Assembly (NCBI GenBank): GCA_002104905.1
Contig: MCFE01000149.1
Span: 89,404 to 153,403 of the forward strand
From: Basidiobolus meristosporus CBS 931.73
Lineage: Eukaryota > Basidiobolomycota > Basidiobolomycetes > Basidiobolales > Basidiobolaceae
Length of the DNA: 64,000 nucleotides
Direction of reading: 5' to 3'
The position numbers and the translations under genes are program-made. The stretch's first letter is position 1. Every line of letters starts with the position of its first letter. Positions 39,567-52,253 of this stretch are shown piece after piece. Below the pieces are notes generated by a model. It was not told the origin of the DNA. It saw only the letters and a program-made list of their open reading frames with translations, and made no database searches.

Positions 39567-40264
39567 TGTTCTATCCAAGAGAAAAGTGTAATAAACTCTT
39601 GAATGAGTTAACTGAACCTAAGTGACATCTAAGTGCAGAATCTTAGAAATGTCAGAGAGTGGCAGAAATATTAGCAGAGAAGTTCTACTCCAATATTGGT
39701 CTTTTATATAGCTGAGTTGGGCTATAAAGGCAACAGAGTTGGTTTGCTATGCGTGCAAGGCTTGGTGTTCTTGGGAGTGCTAGATATGCTAAGCTTGTGT
39801 AGAAACTAGAATGTAATGGTTGAGTTCTTAATTTTGCTGAGACACAATCCTAATTTTGTCAAGACACACACCAAACCAAAAGGTTCAGTAAACTTTATCT
39901 ATATTTTTCTGATCAGGTTGAATTAGTAAGCACTATGAAACTGGACTAATTGAAATCTGTTGGGGTGTTCATAGGTGCATAAGATAAATAAGAGATTGTA
40001 TCATTAATCAGCGGATGTCTTGGCAACTGCTTAGTGGTTGGATAGATCTCAGATGACTGATCACTTGGAAAGGCTCAGCAGATCAGTTAAGGATGTAATG
40101 ACAACACGAAAAATGATCAGATGTGACAGCTAAAAATAGATTCTGAGAAGTGATAAAATAAACCACAGCTGGGAATAGTTATGTTTAGGTTAGGGAAAAT
40201 CAGTTAGGGTACTAGATTTCTAACAAAGCAAATTTGGTTAGGTTTTAAATGTTGATTCACAACA
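39567..40264 (-). repeat. gypsy LTR, internal copy (698 bp)
   Basis: Begins TGTTCTATCCAAG and ends TTCACAACA on the plus strand. It is highly similar to the LTR at 36,237. It separates the two gag copies. Confidence 0.9.
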
Positions 40265-40265
40265 C

Positions 40266-41375
40266 CTATCTTTCTGCATTTAATGTATTTGTCATCCGCA
40301 TATGGATTATCAATCTTGGTGTTTTGCTGCTACTTTGAGGTTCTTCCTGACTTGTTTGACTGCTTGGTAATGCCTTTGCATTTGTTAGTGGAACAATAGC
40401 ATCTTCCATGAAGCTCACAATGCTTGGTAATGGTTGACTTCTTCTTGGTAACATGGCTGTACTCTTTTCCAATTGTTGCTCAATCATGAGTGGAGTTGCC
40501 TGAAGCCTGGCTAACAGCTGCAGTTGTGGCAATTGCAAGTGCACATATCTCTGAGATTTTGTCATAAGTATGTGCAGGGTTGCATGCTTTGACAATGAAT
40601 ATATTGCTCTGTAGCTGGTGTGACAAGTTTAAAAGAAAATGAGAAGTAAGCAATGGGTTCTCATCACTAACTCCAGCTAATCTCATTTGTCTCTGGAATC
40701 AATCACCATAGTGTTGCACAGATTCACCTTTTTGCATTTTAGTTTCCCATAAGTCACAGTTAAGTTGTAGTTTCTTGAGGTGATATTCAAAATGGCTGCA
40801 AAAGAGGTTTTGGGCAATTTTCCACATACTATTGGAGGGAATGTTCACTTCAACCCAGTCAGCACCTTGCATGGTGAGACAGAGAGGCAGAAGTCTAGTC
40901 CAATTGGTGTCAGGGCCTAGCTAGCATGCAGCTAAGACATGACTAAACTTGTAAAGAAGCTCAGTAGGATTCATGATGGCATTGGCTCCTTCAGCAAAAA
41001 GAGGCAAGGATCTTGGGACAACCACTGGGACAAGTCTAGAGGGAGATGTAGACCTGGAGAATCCAAAGGCATGACTTCTTGGTGGCTGATGCAGAGCAAG
41101 GCTTGGTGGATTTTCAATGCTATCAGTTACAATGGCAACATTCTCCAGGGCTTCTTTGATAATGCCAATTTCATCTTTGTGATCAGAAATAACTTCAAGA
41201 AGTTCATCTCTACAATGATTGTCAGATCCTGTCTTGGCAAACTTTGTGTGCTCAAGTGTCAAGGTGCTTCTTTCATGCCTGATGTTTTCAAGCTGTTCAG
41301 TCAGTACTTCCTGATTTCTTTGAGCTTCTGCCAACATGGAAAGATCTGGATTGCTTGCTGCTGAGGACATCTTGT
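40266..41375 (-). pseudogene. gypsy gag, first copy
   Basis: The frame starting at MSSAASNPDLSMLAEAQRNQ (about 41,370) runs to 40,921, and continues after a stop through GESVQHYGD and MRLAGVSDENPLLTSHFLLN (40,686-40,480) to a Cys-rich segment (CELHGRCYC, about 40,400), probably the decayed zinc knuckle. The N-terminal part predicts a coiled coil. It is broken by stops and cut by the internal LTR. Confidence 0.8.
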
Positions 41376-41409
41376 TAAGTGGCTGAATGTAATGGAACTC
41401 AAAATACAA

Positions 41410-42107
41410 TGTTGTATCCAAGAGAAAAGTGTAATCAAACTCTTGAATGGTGTAACTGAACCTAAATGACAACTAAGTGCAGAATTTTAGAACCATCAGA
41501 GAGTGGCTGAAATATTAGCAGAGAAGTTCTGTTCTAATATTGCTCTTGTATATAGCTGGGTTTGGCTATAAAGGCAACTGGGTTAGTTTGCTATGCAGGC
41601 TAGGCTTGGTGTACTTGGGAGTGCCAGATATGCTAGGCTTGGGTAGAACCTAGAATGTAATTGTTGGGTTCTTAATTTTGCCAACACACAATCCTAATTT
41701 TGTTGAGACATACACTAAACCAAAAGGCTCAGTAAACTTTATTTATACTTTTCTGAGCAAGTTGAATTGGTAAGCACAAAGAGACCGGACTAATTGAAAT
41801 CAGTTTGGATGTTGATAGGCACATAAGATAAATGAAAATTGCATTATGCATCAGCTGATGTTTTGGCAACTGCTAAGTGGTGGATAGATCTCAGATGACT
41901 AATCACTTGGAAAGGCTTAGCAGATCAGTTGAGGATGTAATAACCACATGAAAATTGATCAGGTGTGAGAGCTAAAAATAGTCTCTGAGAAGTGATAAAA
42001 TAAACCATAACAGGGATTAGTTATGCTTGGGTTAGGGAAAATCAGTCAGGGTACTAGATTTTCTAACAGATTAAGATAGGCAAAACTTTAAATTTTGATG
42101 CACAACA
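41410..42107 (-). repeat. gypsy LTR, 5' copy (698 bp)
   Basis: Begins TGTTGTATCCAAG and ends GATGCACAACA on the plus strand. It is more diverged from the other two LTRs than they are from each other, suggesting an older insertion or separate origin. Confidence 0.88.
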
Positions 42108-43155
42108 CACCTTATGGGTGCACAATCTTGACTCTGTGTTTTGATGACAAATGTTAAATAGTCACACACAATCTGACCCATAAACTGTGTAAAGGCACTC
42201 TTGGCTATATGTCTTACAATTCACTCTAGGCACGGACATTACTTTTGACTAAATGCCAAGATTATGCTTGCCAAGATAGTAATAGACAAAAGAACAGACT
42301 AGAGTATCACCTGTGAATATGCATATGGTTGGGTGATCATTTGAAATGGTCATGTGCCATGTGATTTCCATACACAATATGAAACTACAAAAATCCAATG
42401 AGAAGCTTCCATGGTATATTTCATTGTGTACATTGACCTGCAGCTTTCAAGAAGATGCCAGAATCCAGTAAAACATTCTATAAGGAACTGGGATATCTTC
42501 ACAAACTTGGTTTTGGCTTCATTACCAAAAGTCAGGATTATCATGTAATCATGACACCATCCAATATTGCATTGGTCACTTGATTCTGAAATTTTGGACT
42601 GAGTGCCCCTGGTTGAGTTTTAGAAGTCCATGTCAGTAATGATTTCATTTCAAGCTGAATTATGCTAATCTTTGAATATACTGCAACAATCCTTGGTGGG
42701 ATTAGTCTTGAGCAATGTCATTACTCTCAATAGAATCAATAAAAAAATATTGGGAATGAAGATATCCAAGCAACTATAAGCCTACTGCATTTCAATAATA
42801 GTATTCTAACAGCATTTGCAAGCACATCTCTACATGCGGTCCATAGATACTCATATCTACTACTTTGAGGATTGGTAGGAGTTAAACCACTGGCCAGAAA
42901 CTGTATCACAGCACAAGACCTGCAACTCAAATTATATGCTCATATCAAAATGGTATCCACATCATTCTTAAAACAAGGCATGTTTAGTTTGGAAGTTTCT
43001 AATAGGGAAGGCTCCACTGGAAGTATGCATAGGTTATATCTACTTAGTAAGTCAAAAAGCAAGTACCATCTAGGCCACTTCTAACACTTCCCTGGCACAA
43101 AAATGGAAAGTACAATCTGTTATAAACTTTGTAGTCATACCTATATATTCTATTA
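42108..43155. other. AT-rich spacer, no recognisable gene
   Basis: Short unrelated frames only (for example 42930-42736 minus). It is CpG-poor like the surrounding repeats, so it is likely decayed mobile DNA whose family I cannot tell. Confidence 0.35.
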
Positions 43156-43159
43156 TCTT

Positions 43160-43427
43160 GTATGCTTGGACCATATGGTGGAAATCAACAAATGTCAGAT
43201 CCTAATTCATGTAGGGATTTACCTAGAATTTCTTGCTACATTGAGATGCCCAGGACATGCAAGTTCTCAGAGCTGTCCAAAGGCCCCCACAACTTGCACT
43301 CATGCTCTTGAGGTCTTCCCAAATATATTGGATGTATTCACTTTGCCAAGACCATGGCAAAGTGTAAATACCACCTTGGCCTAAATTAAATCATTATGTA
43401 AAAACCACATAATCTACTTGTTCTCAA
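43160..43427 (+). repeat. truncated diverged copia LTR
   Basis: It matches the copia LTR order (GGATTTACCTAGAATTTC, CCAAGACCATGGCAAAGTG, AAAAACCACATAATCTACTT) and stops at TTGTTCTCA, where the minus-oriented solo LTR at 43,431 starts. Confidence 0.7.
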
Positions 43428-43430
43428 GAC

Positions 43431-43779
43431 TGCTGTAAGAGTCTTGGAGATATTGGAAGTGATTTGGAGAACAGGTAGATTATGTGGTTTTTGCTTAATA
43501 ATTTATTGAATGTAAGAGTAGTCTTTATACTTTTACGTAGTCTTGGCAAAACAAACACGCAGAATATGTTTAGGAAGGTCCGAAGAGCACGTGAGCAAAG
43601 TTTGGGGCTGTTTGGACAACGTATCTAATTTTCATATTTTGGGTACTTGATGTATTGGCGAAAATATTCCAAGTAAATCCCGACAAGGAATTCGGTCAGT
43701 ATTCTCTAAGATTTGTAGGTAATGATCTAAGTGGCTAAGTTAGGTGAATATTTAGGTGGAATTCCGAATTTTTACAACA
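43431..43779 (-). repeat. solo copia LTR, minus orientation
   Basis: A 349-bp LTR from TGCTGTAAGAG to TTTACAACA. Flanks AAGAC (43,426-43,430) and AAAAC (43,780-43,784) differ at one base, consistent with a decayed 5-bp target duplication. Confidence 0.85.
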
Positions 43780-46700
43780 AAAACAACCTTTACCAAAGAA
43801 CAACCAAATAGTGTGTGGCAATTCTTGGGTGCTATACGTATTGATGACTCAACATAGTGCCAAGTATCCCAGTCCTGGGCTTTCACATTGGCTAATATAT
43901 AAATCCTAGTGGGTACTCACCTAGTTTTATCCCGGACTCCAAGTATATTCTACCAATAGTAATCACTTCACTCCCAAAGGTCAACCGGTTTAGAAGGGGA
44001 TTGAAAAAGAAAGCCGGTGCCTTTCAAATCACCATACCATCAAAGAAGGGCGGGCATATTGCGAAATTTCCAACCGGCGACAGGCGTGATTCGCAGGGGA
44101 ATTGAATGGCGCAATCAAGACAAAACATGCCCATTTCACCAGATTCACGGATCAAATGACCCTAACGCCCCAGTATTGCGACAATGAAGACTGGGATGAG
44201 GCAATGCACCATTCCCCACTCCCAGATTTCAGGGCAAACCAGAATACGGATCCCACACGACTCGCAAGCTCCAGTCATCGCACGATCGCCTTACCCTCGA
44301 TGGATATTTGGACGCGAACCTCATTTGGATCTTAATCCGTCACCCACGCAGCCCAGATACACTGCATGATTCAAGTCCAAGTCCAAAATGTCAAGTGCGA
44401 ACAGAGGCGTGGAATGCCCTAAAATGAACTGGTCAGTCGAAAACTTGGCATTTGATGCCCCAGCACATCACCACTCCCCCCAAGGCCTGACAATCTGGAT
44501 TCTCCAGGTGTTGTGGATACTCTATGACCATATCCCGTCCGCATCTCCATCGCTATCTCCATGACGGTAGCTTCCACTCACTCTGCCAAACCACCGCTCT
44601 GCCCGATGGGGGCGGGCCAGTAGGGCTCTGGGTTGGGCATGCAGGCACACGGGAGCTGTCAGCAAGACCGTGGGTTGGCCCCCTGGAACCTCCATTCCCA
44701 TAGGTCATCATACTCTTGTCTATATCTGGCAACACCGATGGATTACACCAGAGTTGGTGAGAAATGAGAACATATTACAGCACATGCTAGTCAGTCTATC
44801 TCCCCTATGCAACTAGGAAAGGCGGGCCGGGACTGCTCAGCTTTGAAATGGACATTGCTTTTGGCGTAGTGATAGAAGAATACGCAATCCCGCCACCGGC
44901 GTGACGAATGGGCAGATCGCACTAGATGAATCAGTATTAGTACCATGAACGCTATGAGGTTAGTGCCAGACGAGAGTCAACGCCCCCCCCCCCCCCCGAA
45001 ATCACGCCACAGGTCGTTCACTGATTAATTGGTCGGGCAGCACAAGGTGATTGGCACTCTCCGGTGAGACGGATTCAACTTTGATTGATTGACCACAACC
45101 GATCGGTCGAAATACTGAAACCTCTGGTCCCAACGATCAAGTGCCGCCACAGATTCGGCCTCGTTAGTCGAATGGCGGAGGTGGTGACTGTCTGATGACT
45201 ACCAGCATCTATGTGGGATCGGGTGCTTGAATTCCATCAATAATTCCATCTGGACTGCTGATTCATTAATCTGATGATACGATCATTGAAGCAGAATGAC
45301 TAATAACCGGGCGATCACAGGACTTGGTTCGAACGCCTCCCCATCCGCGTTGTTTGGCCCAAGGTGAAACAGGCAGTGAGGATTTGCAGGGGCGGCAAGA
45401 GGCAAATATATGAGCCGCCAGATGATTCCGTGTCAATCTCAGCTGCATGGCAATGCCCTTGGTGGCTCTCCTATTTGAAGAGAGATATCGTTCCGATGAA
45501 AGCACTGCCACATCCTATCTGCTATAGCTCCCTAGCCCAAGACTAGGGGATGAGACGTGCTCTACAATGATACATGTCCACGAATACAGGATACACGCGA
45601 ATGGTTCAGCGGCGCAATAGTTGGCAAGACAAACCGATTGGATGGTTGCATCAAGCTTAAATGAAGTGGCCCAAAATGCCTCTGCTCTGGACTGGTCGCT
45701 TTGGCTCACAATCCTGCGCACTGTATAGCATAACGCTGAAGAGAAATTCGGCCAGTTTCACCACGATGCAAATCCGTTGAAACCTGCCCTTTCACGCTGG
45801 CATCTGCGAGCTTTAGCCACTTGGGCTCGCCAAATCGGAGAATGCTACTGGGTGTATGCTACGAATGGCCACCACCCTCATTATAATGACTCGCAGCGCA
45901 GGATCAATGGACCTAACCAGACCACTTCCGCATAAAGCCTTCAACGCCAGATCCTCTCCTGATTATCTCTGGCCCAGCGCTCTCTGCCCTGCCTTCGAAA
46001 CGGTGGGTGTAGGAAGGGTCAAGAGACCGCTGCAAACATCGCCAACTCGTGAATAGTAATCTCGGGATCTGACCCTTGGCACTACCTCTCTTGGACGTAT
46101 GTTTCAGCGATCCAGCTGCGACTGGCCATCCAAATTTGGGTTTAGCCCAAGGCCGTCTACCCCAAACCCTATCAATGAACTTGACCAGGACTCGTAATAA
46201 AGAGATTAAACTAAATGAAGTTAACTCAGAAATGAACCAGTATGTGGTGGATTCAGGATTACCGATATGCTGTATCAGCTGAGCCACTGGGCTGCACGTG
46301 AGACGTGGGGAAGTCCTTTCAAGACAAGTGGAATCAGCCGATCAAGAAAGCGTCCCATCCGGCCTGAGTTGCCCCAACACCCTTCTCTCCTCCACTGGTT
46401 TCCAGTATCGTCTCTGGTGAGGGTGGTGTGCATCCCCCAGCCCCATACTGGGACTGTGGTTGTGTCTGTATCTGTATCTGGTTTCCCATTCATCTGATCC
46501 GCTCAATGAAAGCTTATTAAAATCTCCAATCATTCCAGGAATCTGCGATCAATCATGGCGCTAGGAGGACACTCGCCACCCCGGTGTTGTGGATAAATTG
46601 GTTAGTATTGCCATTTTTGGCTTCATGCGGATGGGTCGCGTTGTGATTCGATCCATGTCAATTTGTAATGAAACAGGGATAGAGATGGATATATAGTAAC

Positions 46701-46868
46701 TCGATGTTATTTAGTATTATATCGATTAGATACAGGTGTGGATTATATATTACATCTGGTGTAAGTGTTGGGTTATGGCTGGGATGTCTGTTGTGAATGG
46801 TTTCTCCCAGCGGTGTGCTATTTCGCACATGCTCTGTTGTGGGGGTTAGGGTGGGGAAAGGAAGGACT
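43780..46868. other. 3-kb gene-free, CpG-containing region
   Basis: Base composition returns to that of the gene island. It contains a run of 15 C (44,983-44,997). Frames such as 46287-45913 (minus) and 44102-44335 (plus) lack domains. The last part, 46,600-46,868, is the 3' flank of the proline dehydrogenase gene. Confidence 0.4.
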
Positions 46869-48857
46869 CTAGGCAGTTTTGACCTCGATTGGGATTGTTG
46901 CGGCTTGTCCCAAAAGGCGAAGCTTGAGCTCGGATGCAATTAGATCATACTCCTCCTGCGCGGCCCCCAGCACAGTTGAATTTTCTTGGGCGCGACGGAT
47001 CAAGTATGGGACGACCTCCTGGATGGGCCCATAGGGGACATACTTGAAGGTACGGTAGCCATTACCCCCCAATGAATACGAAAGGTTATCTTTCATTCCC
47101 ATTAGCTGTCCGAACATGACCATCTCAGTTTTGGGGGCAAACCCCCGCTTTTCTAGACCGATACAAGTCTTATTGACCGAGTCTTTGTTATGGGATGCCA
47201 CCATGAAGGCTGCATGAGTGGTAGACAGAGTGTCAGTCGGATTGATCTGATCTAGAAGAAATTCTACGCCCGAGTCGTAGCAATGGTGAGTATCCTCAAT
47301 TGTGTCATTGATAATATCGGAGATACCGAGCTTGGCGCACCGTTTACGTTCTGTAACCATGTATGCGCCTCTAACTAGCTTGGCTCCAAACGTGAAATTC
47401 TGTCTTTGTGAGCGTTCGTAGTCGCTTCTTAGTTTGCGCGTACTATCCTTGAGGTACATCTGATATGTATTGAAAACCAAGGGCCCCATCTCTTGGCCTA
47501 ACTGATTATAACGCCGACTCACTTCCAAGGCAGCATAGTCGATTGCATCCTGGAAGTACGATTGCTCGGCATCAATCATAAGGCGCACCTTCATTTGCTT
47601 GGCGTATTCGCAGATGCCATTAATACGCTCCATGAATAGATCAAAGTCCTCCAGCTCGCTCTGGTTGAGGGGGACGTAGGCGGCGGAGTTTTGGGGGCTA
47701 GTTTCCTGAGGGGCGTCTCTCCCGATAAAAAGGCTCCTGGATACTTCTTCTTGCAGAGAAAGACAGGTCGAGAAGCTAATCCAATCAATGGCCCCTTCAT
47801 CGTCGATATCCGCTCTCTCGAAAAGGGTATTTATGACCGAGTCTATGTTCTCCCGATGGGCCCCAGGGAGTTGTTTGACAACAGTTGCAAACTGGTCTCT
47901 AGTGAGCTTGCCATCCTTATCTTTGTCAGCATGGACGAAACTTGCTCGGAGGTTGTAAAGATTATAGGAGACTTTCTGTAAAGTCAACGGAGAGAGAAGC
48001 GGGGTCAGCTTGATGGCAGCAAAACTATTTGGCTCCACACTTGCTGCTTTCACCGAACCCTTTAGTAGAGAAGCAACATGGTCTGCACGACCATTCCAAA
48101 GTGCCCTGATGGCCTCTGGTGTATCCTCCTCATGAAGCTCATCAAGGTCCACTTCAATGGATACGTCCAAAATGGATCCAATGCCAGCAGATTTGAGACC
48201 CTCCATGGTTACACTAATTTCTTCTGGGGTTTCACCGCCGCAAAAATGGTTGAAAAAGGTATTCTTGATGAACCAGTATGCGGGTCCTGTGAGATGCAGT
48301 GTCTCGCACAATTTGATGAGCTGTGGTGACAATTCAACAAGCGTGGTCATCATGCACATCTTGTATACAAGCAACGATACAATCAAGTCATAAGTAGTTT
48401 TGTTTCTAACTCCTATTCTGGGATCATCAACCAAGCCATTAGAAGGCGATGTCGTGACCAGTGGGATGTTGTGAAGAGCAGCATCAGCGTATAACGGATG
48501 GGTGGCCAGGTTGGCCAGCGACACAGCGCCTACTCCAACAGCAAAGGCTGAACCGTAAAGAGCTGCACACCATAAGCGCGAGTCGGAACTTGTAGCTGTC
48601 TTTGTGGAAGTAGTGGTGAAAAGTCGCCGGGTTGGTACAGTAGGATTAAATAGATGTCGAGAGGATACGGCTTGCGCTACAAGCTTGGACGGTGTTGAAC
48701 GAGGTGTTCCCAAGCCTGAGGAACTGGCAAGAGTAGGGGAGGCTCTTGAGACAAAATTACGGTAAGCGATTGTGTTACGGTAACGAATAAACATGAATCT
48801 AGCGGAAGATAGCACTTGATCAGTTGCAATAAGATGTCTGGGAAGATTGCAGTTCAC
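46869..48857 (-). CDS. PUT1: proline dehydrogenase, mitochondrial, with EF-hand-like insertion
   Basis: A single uninterrupted frame of 662 residues. The FAD-dependent enzyme oxidises proline to pyrroline-5-carboxylate in mitochondria. The N-terminus (or from the second ATG at 48,794, MFIRYRNTIAYR) is basic and Ser-rich like a presequence. PRODH signatures are FGAKLVRGAYMVTERKR, FMVASHNKDSV, EMVMFGQLMGMKDNLSYSLG and YVPYGPIQEVVPYLIRRAQE. Between the N-terminal and barrel parts, about residues 300-370, lies an EF-hand-like loop DKDKDGKLTRDQ and a weaker second one, DIDDEGAIDWIS. Position 12 is Gln and Ser instead of the usual Glu, so calcium binding is uncertain. The complete lack of introns contrasts with the island genes. 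Confidence 0.93.
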   Translation of the reverse strand: MNCNLPRHLIATDQVLSSARFMFIRYRNTIAYRNFVSRASPTLASSSGLGTPRSTPSKLVAQAVSSRHLFNPTVPTRRLFTTTSTKTATSSDSRLWCAALYGSAFAVGVGAVSLANLATHPLYADAALHNIPLVTTSPSNGLVDDPRIGVRNKTTYDLIVSLLVYKMCMMTTLVELSPQLIKLCETLHLTGPAYWFIKNTFFNHFCGGETPEEISVTMEGLKSAGIGSILDVSIEVDLDELHEEDTPEAIRALWNGRADHVASLLKGSVKAASVEPNSFAAIKLTPLLSPLTLQKVSYNLYNLRASFVHADKDKDGKLTRDQFATVVKQLPGAHRENIDSVINTLFERADIDDEGAIDWISFSTCLSLQEEVSRSLFIGRDAPQETSPQNSAAYVPLNQSELEDFDLFMERINGICEYAKQMKVRLMIDAEQSYFQDAIDYAALEVSRRYNQLGQEMGPLVFNTYQMYLKDSTRKLRSDYERSQRQNFTFGAKLVRGAYMVTERKRCAKLGISDIINDTIEDTHHCYDSGVEFLLDQINPTDTLSTTHAAFMVASHNKDSVNKTCIGLEKRGFAPKTEMVMFGQLMGMKDNLSYSLGGNGYRTFKYVPYGPIQEVVPYLIRRAQENSTVLGAAQEEYDLIASELKLRLLGQAATIPIEVKTA

Positions 48858-51800
48858 AAGGGCGAATTGCTGCCATTAAATATGAAATCAAGTTGCCATT
48901 ATGAGCAATCATTCAAGCAGTGGATCACATGAGTGAGTTTGACTTGACGTGTTGAAAAAGGAACAGCACACTATCAGTGACTGAATCCCATATCAATCAT
49001 TATTGTAAGATAGGGAAAAGATAGGGAAACGTTGCAAATCTTCGGATTCGAATGCCTACAACCCCAACACTTTCTCATCTGTTACTCAGCACCCTCATCC
49101 CTCGTTGCACTGCCTCAATACGGAGCACCAGGTAACGCAGGCCAGAATGCACGCAACGGCTGCTCATCGAGTGCCAGCCATGGCAGCTACGCAAGGAGCT
49201 ATGCGGGTGTGGCGGTGTCTATAGAGAGAGAGCTGAAGGCTAGCGAGAGACAAGCTGACCGTGTGCAGTTGGCGGACTCCTGGTCGCAAGTGATGGGGAA
49301 GCAGTATCATAATTTTAATCACTATTTGCCCGAATTTCTTGAATGATCGTTTCGGAATTGCCACATGTTTCATTCTGAGGATTACAGTCATTCGAACAAT
49401 AAACCCGATGATTAACTCTTACGTTAGTTGGCCTCATTAATGAAGGTGAGAGGAGCTAGTCAGCTTCCGTGGGATAATGTGACCAGGAAACAGAGTGATC
49501 AATGGTGCACCTGATGCAAGTTACTTAACAGGCCCTAAGCTCGGGTGAATCTCGATATTGATCGATTAAAGGGTAAGTGGGAAATTGGGACTAAATCTGG
49601 ACCCCCATTTGGATCAAGTCCTCAATGGGTCAGTACCACGAATATAAAGTGCAACAGCTCTGCATGAGTCGGGGGTGGAATTCCGCTAGCTATTAATAGA
49701 TCGACGGATTATAATTCTCTCTCCCAATCGAGGCTATTTTTGACTCATCCCTATGATAAACTGGATCTGCCGTGTGTAAATTGAATCGAATCGAATCGAC
49801 TGAGGTTCGAGTGCTGGGTTCATATGCAGATTGACGGGCTAATTCCAGCACGCCTACCAAGCTTGATACAACAAGGGCCATGTTTATGAATTTCCATATT
49901 GCAGAGCAATTGAGTTGCATACCGGTCCTCTCTGCATTGATCATGCAAACTCGCACGCAGAGCAATACCCACGGAATCCATGTACTGCATGCTGCTTTTG
50001 CCTGCGATCGACAAGGATTTTCTCGGTCTTGTAATAGTGTGCACGGGGAGCAGGTCTTGGGGACCCTTGCATCCACTACGACGCGTTGGATTCGTTTGCG
50101 GCGCGTCATTGGATCAGTGTTAGACTACAGAGTTGCGATTAATCTCGAATTTTATGTACTTTGAGCCGCAATCGAGCGGTGGCATCATAGAAAATGATAG
50201 TGCCAATACCTTGAAGTCACTTCTATCTCAGTTCACCACCCAAATAGCTTTCATTTATTACATGATGCCCGGATGCTTATGCTACGTGCATTACATAGAT
50301 GATACTCGGGAATATGTTTGGCTTCTATTGCAAGGAACTTATCGATCACGGGCTTGAGATAATCAGTTAGAAGCTTCTGCATGAATTTCTGACGATGCTC
50401 TTGAAAATCGGTCCAGGCTTGTGAAAGTGCATGCGAGATGCATATATTTTGGAAGCTCTCAGGGTGCCCCTGCCACTTTGTATTGTTATAGCTAAACGTC
50501 CATAAATATGTAAGGTCCAGCCACAATCCCTGATACATTGTGTATATTGCAACCTATGAGGCTCTACCCAAAGTATTAGCGCCATATTTTTATGAAATAA
50601 ACCTACTGGCGTATTCCACACATTCCTTGATAAAATCATATCACCTCCTGTTTTCATTTTGCTTGCTATATGTGGTGGGGGTTACTTTGAAATAGTGAAC
50701 CAGGGGAGTTTATTGATCAGGCAAATTTGCGATCGTTTGAATGAAGAAATCATAATCGTATGAGTCTACTTCCGCTGTTTGTAAGAGTCTTGTACTAGGT
50801 TTGCCTCTACAAAATGCACGACACATTATATATCTTCCATGTTCCCCTTGCTTTGTAGACATGGGAACGATATTTAGGGCATGATACGAATACATGTAGC
50901 AGAATATAAATCCAGAAGCAACGAAAGTTCAATCATTTTTTTAGTGGTGTGGTATCAAGAATGCTCCACAACCGCACCTCAGTGCGCAGTTTAAGAAATC
51001 ATGCAGGCTTTCGTAGGGACGATATAAATCAACCGTTGTAATATTAGGAGTGAGAAGAACATTGAAGTAAAGTATCCATGGAGAGGGCCCTGGCATTCAG
51101 TTCGGTGCGGCTTACAAGCTGAGAAATGGAGGTGGTAAGTTTCATACAACGAATGTAAGTATTGTGCAGAGCTCATTGGGTTCATGAACCCTAGTAAATT
51201 CCAAACTTGGATGTTGTGCTGGGCTTCCTACCATTTTGTTCTAGGATCATGAAAGCATTCCATGTTGTTGCAAGACTTGGAGGAGTATTGGAAGTGAGTT
51301 AGAGAGCTAGAAGGTGTGAATGATATTCTTGTCTTGGTTTACTGATGAGGCATTTGCACTTCTATTGAGCGATGTGAGAAAAATAACATACAATCTAGTA
51401 AACAATCTAAATAGAAGCATAGGCTACATGAATCATTTAGGTGCAGAACTAAATTAACTCAACATACTCCACATACAGCCGTAAAATATTACAGCAGCTG
51501 GGTATACTCTACGCATCAGGTAAAATTCTCGAGCCAACCTGTTGCATATAAGATTTTATTCAAAGCTCCTTACCCTGACATTTGAAACTTTCAATGAACC
51601 AGGCCGGGTTTTTAGCTGGAGTATCGTGATCCAACATAGCCCATATTTCTAATTTCTAATTTCAAGTGTTTCGAACTCTACAAAGCTCAGATTTGACAGG
51701 TATCTACACTATACAAGTTAGTTGTAATAAGAGCGGGGAGTTACTTGAAATTGGCCAAATATAAATGTTTCTGTACATGTTGCCCTCCCAGTATCGGAGG

Positions 51801-52253
51801 GGACTTTGATACAAAGTAGAAAACCAAGTGATGCGACTTATACGACCAAGGAATTAAGCTATTTGCATTAAGCAAATTTGTGCGCCTTATACGAAGCAAT
51901 GTTCAGGAGAGGGGGATTCCAAGTAGTTGAAAAGGAGTCCCGTTGAGTTTTGATTGAGTGTACTTTGGTGCTCACTGGCAGCAAGTGTATTTTTGCTTTT
52001 AGTCGAGCGCGGGATATCCTAATTTTAGTAAAGAGCACTCATGGAGAGATGTATGAAAGAGGGGCGATAGTTTGGCTTGAAAGAAACACAGGTTGTCACC
52101 TTTTCCTCAGGGGTCGTGAGATTGATAACATTTGAATGAACAAGGAAAGGTATAGCGCCTAGAGTATACTAAGTGAAAACAAAAAAACGGACACCATTTT
52201 GATCAATAGGATAGTGTGTGTATATGGGAAAATCTGAACCGATTTCTTATCGG
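48858..52253. other. 3.4-kb intergenic region; one copia LTR fragment
   Basis: No supported gene. Frames such as 49032-49346 (plus) and 50657-50367 (minus) lack domains. Bases 51,262-51,345 (TGTTGCAAGACTTGGAGG and following) are a diverged fragment of a minus-oriented copia LTR. The rest could be promoter of the proline dehydrogenase gene and 3' flank of the glycosyltransferase gene. Confidence 0.4.

Larger units (their letters stand above)
36237..42107 (-). mobile_element. composite Ty3/gypsy chromovirus with three LTRs
   Basis: Read on the minus strand the order is LTR (42107-41410), gag, LTR (40264-39567), gag, truncated RT, RNase H, integrase, chromodomain, LTR (36935-36237). The flanks CACCC (36,232-36,236) and CACCT (42,108-42,112) match at four of five bases, so the whole unit probably inserted or recombined as one. 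The two gag pieces are homologous to each other. The protease and most of the RT are missing by a deletion that joins gag to the RT end near 38,860. It is non-autonomous now. Confidence 0.85.

Noticed and set aside
44983-44997. run of 15 C
   Set aside because: Homopolymer, possibly a sequencing length error. No function is indicated.
45913-46287. 124-residue minus-strand ORF
   Set aside because: No domain and no joining exons. Composition resembles surrounding intergenic DNA.
46220-46300. possible tRNA gene on the minus strand (GTGGCTCAGCTGATACAGC)
   Set aside because: A D-arm-like phrase exists, but no acceptor stem closes and there is no T-arm consensus at the right distance.
49032-49346. 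104-residue plus-strand ORF
   Set aside because: No domain, no splice context and no conservation evidence.
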